IMG/VR virus record: IMGVR_UViG_3300028840_002226
Coordinates: 1 to 32,998 of that record
Reading direction: 5' to 3' (one strand)
Source of the DNA: a virus
DNA length: 32,998 bases
Shown here: in pieces, positions 29,621 to 32,998 of the stretch
Layout of the letters: each line of letters begins with the position of its first letter
How positions within the stretch are numbered: position 1 is the first letter of the stretch
Notes under the pieces: generated by a model
What the model saw: the letters and a program-made list of their open reading frames with translations, nothing else
Databases searched by the model: none
Told to the model about the DNA's origin: nothing
Translations under genes and position numbers: made by a program

Positions 29621-30286
29621 ATGAAGAAGCCCAAGTTCAAGATCATCCAAGGACCCGCAGCGCACGAGCGCACGCTCGAGTTCCCGATGCCGCGAGGCGC
29701 TCGAGATGGCCGGATCAAGTCCGGGCTCCAGTACCACTACTTCGGCGGCACCGAGGAGGAATGGCGCCACAAGACCCGAGGCGCCGGAGGCTGGCGCGAC
29801 CGTGACTGGCAGCGGAAGAAGGCGTATGAAGCCGAGGGCCTGGCCGCTGCCGCCCTGCGGGTGAAGACCGACGAGGGCTGGCGCGTGGATGTGGCCCCGT
29901 ACTCCTGGGAGCACACCTGCCAGGTCGTTGCTCGAGTCCTGACCAGCACTCGAGTCCAGAATCGCTTCGGCTACATCCCGAAGGTGACCATCCACACGGG
30001 AGCCGGGCGCCGCGTCGCTCGAGGAGGCCGAGTGGGCTCGACTCCCTGGCTGTGCCTTCCGGTCTGGTCCAGGACCGACCTGGTGATCCTGCACGAGATC
30101 GCTCATGTGCTGACGCCCCTGTGGGAGCCGCACGGGCGCTTGTGGGCGAGGACCTACCTCGAGCTGGTGAAGTGGGAGCTGGGCGCCGACAAGCACAAGA
30201 TCTTGAAGGAGGCGTTCCGAACGAAGCGCGTGAAGTTCAACCGGAGGCGAGTGGCGAAGTCCGACGGGTTCTTTCTCGCTGAATGA
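29621..30286 (+). CDS. Zinc metallohydrolase with HExxH (TIGR04338-like)
   Basis: The 221-residue protein has the zincin motif HEIAH (H158, E159, H162) within LVILHEIAHVLTPLWEPHGRLWARTYLELV. H171 nine residues after H162 is a likely third zinc ligand. The HExxHxLTxxxxxxHGxxWxxxYxxL pattern matches the TIGR04338 putative metallohydrolase family, found mainly in actinobacteria and their phages. The N-terminal ~100 residues are basic with many Trp, Tyr and Arg residues (GGWRDRDWQRKKAYE). There is no signal peptide, so it acts inside the cell, perhaps on a host protein. It is the largest accessory product in the array and the second gene of module 3. Confidence 0.75.
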   Translation: MKKPKFKIIQGPAAHERTLEFPMPRGARDGRIKSGLQYHYFGGTEEEWRHKTRGAGGWRDRDWQRKKAYEAEGLAAAALRVKTDEGWRVDVAPYSWEHTCQVVARVLTSTRVQNRFGYIPKVTIHTGAGRRVARGGRVGSTPWLCLPVWSRTDLVILHEIAHVLTPLWEPHGRLWARTYLELVKWELGADKHKILKEAFRTKRVKFNRRRVAKSDGFFLAE

Positions 30287-30375
30287 TCCCAACTGCCCGG
30301 TACTCTGAATCATACGAGCAGCCACTTTTGGTTTTCATGCTCGCAGGCAGGTGGTCACTATCATACGGTTTGTTC
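30287..30375 (+). promoter_or_regulatory. Promoter module copy 4 (short form)
   Basis: The module starts directly after the previous stop. It contains box B AATCATAC (30308), the dyad CGAGCA (30315-30320) N17 TGCTCG (30338-30343) and box C TATCAT (30359), 17 nt before ATG 30376. Box A is absent. The first 57 nt from AACTGCCCGG (30291) to TCGCAGG are identical to copy 3; the ~13 nt just upstream of box C differ. Confidence 0.8.
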
Positions 30376-30627
30376 ATGAAGAAGACCACCTGCCAGCTCA
30401 CCTCCTCCACCCGCATCACCGTGACCGAGACCAGCGAGACCGTGATCCGCCACGCGACCATCGCGGCCGCGCGCATGAGCGCGAGCCTCGGGATCGAAGT
30501 GCCGGTCACCAAGGCGATCGTGAATGTGATCGCCTTCGCGGACAAGTGCCAGCGCGAAGGCTGCGCCATCGAAGGCATCGACCGAGACGAGCTTCTCCAG
30601 CTCGCGGACGAGATCGCGAACGCCTGA
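30376..30627 (+). CDS. Small accessory protein 4 (MKKTT start)
   Basis: The 83-residue protein starts at ATG 30376 in the conserved module. After MKKTTCQLTSSTRITVTETSE it becomes helical (IRHATIAAARMSASLGIEV, then TKAIVNVIAFADKCQREG and RDELLQLADEIAN). It is not recognised. The fold suggested is a short beta hairpin followed by helices. Its first 15 nt are identical to modules 1, 3 and 5, whereas the rest shows no similarity to those proteins. Confidence 0.75.
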   Translation: MKKTTCQLTSSTRITVTETSETVIRHATIAAARMSASLGIEVPVTKAIVNVIAFADKCQREGCAIEGIDRDELLQLADEIANA

Positions 30628-30676
30628 TCGACTCACCACCCAGCAGACCCCCTGCCAGCAAGCCTCAAGGACTCCC

Positions 30677-30928
30677 ATGCAGCTCTCCCTCCTCTCCCCC
30701 ATCATCCTCTCGAGCCTCACCTCCAGCGAGCGTGCCCGTTGGGAGCACGCGCTGGACTACTGCGTCGGTCGGGGTTGGTTCCCCGTCCAGCTCATCGGGC
30801 TCGAGCTGTGCAAGAAGCTCGTGCGCGCGGGCTTCGTCGTGACGGGCCTGGCGGGCGACCACGGGAGCTACGGGTGGAACGGCGGGTTCCGCGTCTACCC
30901 GACCACTTTGGGCCTCCAGGAAGCCTGA
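30677..30928 (+). CDS. Small hypothetical accessory protein
   Basis: The 83-residue protein starts at ATG 30677 after a C/A-rich leader (CACCCAGCAGACCCC at about 30635-30649). The N terminus is hydrophobic (LSLLSPIILSSL) but short. The body is ERARWEHALDYCVGRGWFPVQLIGLELCKKLVRAGFVVTG, followed by a Gly-rich end (DHGSYGWNGGFRVYP). No known family is recognised. The stop (TGA) runs straight into the next promoter module. Confidence 0.7.
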   Translation: MQLSLLSPIILSSLTSSERARWEHALDYCVGRGWFPVQLIGLELCKKLVRAGFVVTGLAGDHGSYGWNGGFRVYPTTLGLQEA

Positions 30929-31017
30929 TCCCAACTGCCCGGTACTCGGAATCATACGAGCAGCCACTTTCCAACTTCATGCTCGCAGGAAAGCTGCGAC
31001 TATCATACGGTTTGTTC
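30929..31017 (+). promoter_or_regulatory. Promoter module copy 5 (short form)
   Basis: Box B AATCATAC (30950), the dyad CGAGCA (30957-30962) N17 TGCTCG (30980-30985) and box C TATCAT (31001), 17 nt before ATG 31018. Box A is absent. The junction after the upstream stop (TGATCCCAACTGCCCGG) is the same as in copy 4, which suggests the module moved as one piece. Confidence 0.8.
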
Positions 31018-31428
31018 ATGAAGAAGACCACCTGCACCTCGACCTCGCCCGACCTGCCGACGATCTGCAAGCTCGTCCGCGACTTCAACTGCCGCCCCGA
31101 TGGGCTGAGCAGCCTCAAGCGACCCTGCCCTCCCATGAACTGGAGCGCCCGCCCGGTCGGGACCGACGGGAAGACCATGCTCCTCGAGGTGTACGGCGTC
31201 AGCTTCCTCGTCTGGGACAACGGCGGCGAGCTGGGCTGCGAGAAGGTGAACAGCGGCGAGCCCCGCTTCGCCCCGCTGACCTACGGGCGGTTCAAGCTGA
31301 ACGAGGTCACGATGGCCTACCGGCTCGCGGCGCTCATCCGCGACGAGGTGTACAGCTACTCGACCCGGTTCCCCGACGAGTTGCAGAAGAGCATCCTGGA
31401 CATGATGGCCGAGCAGCTCGACGCCTGA
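31018..31428 (+). CDS. Accessory protein 5 (MKKTT start)
   Basis: The 136-residue protein starts at ATG 31018; the frame is open far upstream but only through the previous gene and the promoter module. After MKKTTCTSTSPDL come a Cys-containing helical part (TICKLVRDFNCRPDGLSSL), a beta segment (KTMLLEVYGVSFLVWDNGG) and a C-terminal helical region (EVTMAYRLAALIRDEVYSYS, then ELQKSILDMMAEQL). It is not recognised. It is the largest of the five promoter-proximal proteins. Confidence 0.75.
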   Translation: MKKTTCTSTSPDLPTICKLVRDFNCRPDGLSSLKRPCPPMNWSARPVGTDGKTMLLEVYGVSFLVWDNGGELGCEKVNSGEPRFAPLTYGRFKLNEVTMAYRLAALIRDEVYSYSTRFPDELQKSILDMMAEQLDA

Positions 31429-31499
31429 TCGCCAGTCCCCAAGCACGCAGAACCTCAAGCAGAACCCCTAGCCACACGCACCCCTAGCCACACGCAGAC
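31429..31499 (+). promoter_or_regulatory. C/A-rich leader with tandem 16-bp repeat
   Basis: After CCCCAAGCACGCAGAACC the unit CCCCTAGCCACACGCA occurs twice in perfect tandem (31465-31480 and 31481-31496), ending GACATG at the next start. It appears to be an expanded version of the leaders before 27488 and 29621. Confidence 0.6.
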
Positions 31500-31754
31500 A
31501 TGGGCATCGAGAAGTACGAGATGATGGACACCGACGCCGCTGACGCCGAGCGTGAGTTCGAGCGGCATTCTGACGCTAGCCGCCTGATCGAGGTCATGGA
31601 GACCGAGGGCGAGCAGGACCCTGAGCACCAGGCCGAGGTGCTGGTGGACGCGATCGGTGAAGCCCTTGGTGTCGATACCGGCACGATGAGCGAAGCCGGG
31701 TTCGACCTCGCGAAGCAGGCTGCCCTGCGCGCCCTGCGTAGTCTCGGGGCATGA
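31500..31754 (+). CDS. Small acidic hypothetical protein
   Basis: The 84-residue protein starts at ATG 31500. It is very acidic (DTDAADAEREFERHSD, EVMETEGEQDPEHQAEV) with a helical, Ala-rich C terminus (GFDLAKQAALRALRSLG). Acidic proteins of this size in phages can mimic DNA or bind basic host factors, but no motif proves that here. Its stop overlaps the next start (ATGA at 31751), so the following membrane protein is probably translated by coupling. Confidence 0.7.
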   Translation: MGIEKYEMMDTDAADAEREFERHSDASRLIEVMETEGEQDPEHQAEVLVDAIGEALGVDTGTMSEAGFDLAKQAALRALRSLGA

Positions 31755-31969
31755 AGACCACCCGAACCAGCCGAGCGGCCCTCGCCTTGGCCGCCCTGTT
31801 CTTCCTCGTGTCGGCGGCGTACTACGCCCGCCAACGCATCCGAGCGAGCGCCCCCACCCACTCACCCCAAGATCAGCGAGCGAGCAGCTCACAAGAACGC
31901 ACGTGGAGCCCGGGCGAAGCCTGGGGCCCCGGCTCGGTCCATCCGAATCCGAAGGGGGTGATTCGGTGA
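31751..31969 (+). CDS. Small single-span membrane protein
   Basis: The 72-residue protein has a basic N terminus (MKTTRTSR), one hydrophobic helix (AALALAALFFLVSAAYYA, about residues 9-26) and a polar, Pro/Ser-rich tail. The topology resembles an N-in anchor or an uncleaved signal. A lysis or envelope role is possible but there is no partner evidence. It overlaps both neighbours by 4 nt. The next gene starts at GTG 31966 within its last codons. Confidence 0.7.
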   Translation: MKTTRTSRAALALAALFFLVSAAYYARQRIRASAPTHSPQDQRASSSQERTWSPGEAWGPGSVHPNPKGVIR

Positions 31970-32157
31970 CCAAGGCGCAGGAGATCATCGACGACATGCG
32001 CGAGCAGTTGCGCGATGCCCACAAGGCGTTCGCGATCGTTCGCCAGCAGCTTGAGCGCGCCAAGAACGAGCGCGACCAAGCTCGAGCCGAAGCCGACGAG
32101 CTGCGGAAGAAAGTGACCGCGATGGCGGCGGCCATCGAAGTCCTGGACAAGCTCTAG
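31966..32157 (+). CDS. Short coiled-coil protein
   Basis: GTG 31966 is chosen because it overlaps the previous stop (GTGA) and a purine-rich GAAGGGGG lies 8 nt upstream; a start at 31903 would lie inside the membrane-protein gene. The 63 residues form one heptad-rich helix (QEIIDDMREQLRDAHKAFAI, then QQLERAKNERDQARAEADEL). Such short coiled coils may multimerise with the membrane protein encoded just before. No known family is recognised. Confidence 0.7.
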   Translation: MTKAQEIIDDMREQLRDAHKAFAIVRQQLERAKNERDQARAEADELRKKVTAMAAAIEVLDKL

Positions 32158-32268
32158 CGCAGAATCATTTTCTCTGAGACAGCCTCGACTTCAAGTGCGT
32201 AGGTAGATCAGAGTACGGACATCGCCAACAGCCACAGGGCCGAAGCCCACAGCACCAAGCACCACCCC
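32158..32268 (+). promoter_or_regulatory. Upstream region of the DUF6876 gene
   Basis: This gap holds AGAATCATTTTCTCTGAGAC (32161-32180), which shares TCTGAGAC with the tandem repeat at 26966. It also holds TGCGTAGGTAGA (32196-32207), identical to the word before the exonuclease gene, and a C/A-rich leader containing CACCAAGCACCACCCC just before the ATG. A promoter is likely, but no -35/-10 pair is convincing. Confidence 0.35.
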
Positions 32269-32715
32269 ATGAAAGACAGCACGCAGAAGTACCAGCTCAT
32301 CACCGACAACGAGAAGGCCGAGGCCGTGCGGGACTACGCCCGCCAGACGATTGGCAGCGAGAACATGCACCGAGACCCGCTCCATCCGCGCGGGTTCCAG
32401 TACACCGACGGCATCGAGTTCGTGGCCGAGACCTGCGGCGCCTACTGGCTGATTGACCTGGTCGCCAGCCACCAGCCGAAGATCTGCCGCAAGCACCCGT
32501 GCGAGGCGTCGTTCCAGGTGTGGGTCGTTCGCCCGCTCAAGACCAAGGAGGGTTTCAGCGCCGAGTGCTGGAGCGACACGCCGGACCACCCCGAGTCGAA
32601 GCGACTGGCCTACCAGTCCTTCGGGTACTCGGACTTCCCGAGGGAGCTGATGCCCTTCGAGTTCTGGGTCGAGTGGGTCGAGTACGGGACGATGATGCTC
32701 AAGGAGGAGCGGTAG
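32269..32715 (+). CDS. DUF6876 family protein
   Basis: The 148-residue protein matches the DUF6876 pattern: FQYTDGIEFVAETCGAYWLIDLVASHQP in the first half, SFQVWVVRPLK in the middle, then QSFGYSDFPRELMPFEFWVEW near the end. In this family the xYTDGxxxxAExxGAYWLxDxI block and the YTDFP motif are conserved; biochemical function is unknown. It occurs on phages, plasmids and other mobile elements. Start ATG 32269 follows a C/A-rich leader. Here it heads a further small-gene cluster with the zinc-ribbon gene three bases after its stop. Confidence 0.8.
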   Translation: MKDSTQKYQLITDNEKAEAVRDYARQTIGSENMHRDPLHPRGFQYTDGIEFVAETCGAYWLIDLVASHQPKICRKHPCEASFQVWVVRPLKTKEGFSAECWSDTPDHPESKRLAYQSFGYSDFPRELMPFEFWVEWVEYGTMMLKEER

Positions 32716-32717
32716 TC

Positions 32718-32998
32718 ATGGCCTGGCTCTGCCAATGCGGGAACGGGTCGCTCGTGGGCGCCCCTCCCGACGAGTGCCCGCTGTGCGGGTTCCCGCTCGC
32801 TGAATACTTCGGCGGGATCGACGACGAGGACGACGAGGACGCCCAAGCCGCCGCCCACGCCGTGAACACGCTCCCCCTCGCCCTCGACGAGATCGAGCGG
32901 CTGCGAGCGGAGGTGGAGCGGTTGCGGGAGTCGATCAAAGGTTTAGCGCGAGTGTGCGACGGCGAGCCCGTGAAGGCCCGCCGCTCACTCGACTTCTG
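32718..32998 (+). CDS. Zinc-ribbon / coiled-coil protein, 3' partial
   Basis: The frame opened by ATG 32718 has no stop before the window end, giving at least 93 residues. The N terminus has two Cys pairs, CQC at 5-7 and CPLCG at 20-24, which can bind one zinc. An acidic stretch (GGIDDEDDEDA) and a coiled coil (LDEIERLRAEVERLRESI) follow. Such zinc-ribbon plus coiled-coil proteins are common in phage accessory regions and their function is undefined. It starts 2 nt after the DUF6876 stop, so the pair is probably co-transcribed. Confidence 0.75.
   Translation, partial: MAWLCQCGNGSLVGAPPDECPLCGFPLAEYFGGIDDEDDEDAQAAAHAVNTLPLALDEIERLRAEVERLRESIKGLARVCDGEPVKARRSLDF

Overview
The window is a contiguous piece of a GC-rich (roughly 65 %, estimated by eye) tailed double-stranded DNA phage, or a prophage of one. 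All 43 supported coding regions lie on the plus strand. A tape-measure protein of 1193 residues, a Phage_tube_2-type tail tube, a chaperone pair joined by an apparent -1 frameshift and a tail tip ordered like that of gene transfer agents indicate a siphovirus with a long flexible tail. The capsid protein looks like the P22-coat branch of the HK97 fold. The host cannot be named from the sequence. GC-rich codon use, a lipoprotein and a GTA-like tail tip suggest a GC-rich bacterium, possibly Gram-negative.

Layout. Positions 1-2680 hold the end of a portal gene, a Mu gpF/SPP1 gp7-type head morphogenesis protein and a probable scaffold. Positions 2706-5022 hold five non-structural genes: a flap/5'-3' exonuclease, a lipoprotein, a DUF115/MptE-like protein and two unknowns. 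These sit unusually between scaffold and major capsid gene. Positions 5233-7820 hold the major capsid protein, a small membrane protein, an unknown and a small virion-like protein, separated by strong GC hairpins. Positions 7925-14514 run from a large protein with 20-residue repeats through the neck and connector genes to the tail tube. Positions 14562-26443 hold the tail chaperones, tape measure, DUF2460, a kelch-like protein, DUF2163, NlpC/P60, a gp15-like hub and a DUF2793 fibre. A perfect 12-bp stem with a T-tract (26549-26588) ends this late region.

Positions 26589-27209 carry no convincing gene but hold hairpins and a tandem 24-bp repeat. From about 27050 to 31030 the architecture changes. 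Five copies of a near-identical promoter module (start codons at 27210, 28285, 29292, 30376 and 31018) each precede a small two-gene unit. In every copy a TATCAT box begins exactly 17 nt before the ATG, leaving room for only about 5 nt of leader. Four copies also keep the dyad CGAGCA-N17-TGCTCG with exact spacing. The promoter-proximal genes mostly share their first codons (MKKTT) but otherwise encode unrelated proteins. The second gene of each unit is preceded by a C/A-rich, G-poor leader with recurring CACGCAG/AAGCAC words instead of a Shine-Dalgarno sequence. This looks like a co-regulated, exchangeable accessory (probably early) gene array, similar in concept to the start-associated sequences of cluster K mycobacteriophages but different in sequence. 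It is the strongest candidate here for an undescribed system.

Positions 31500-32998 continue with small proteins: a coiled-coil, a single-span membrane protein, a DUF6876 protein and a zinc-ribbon protein cut by the window edge.
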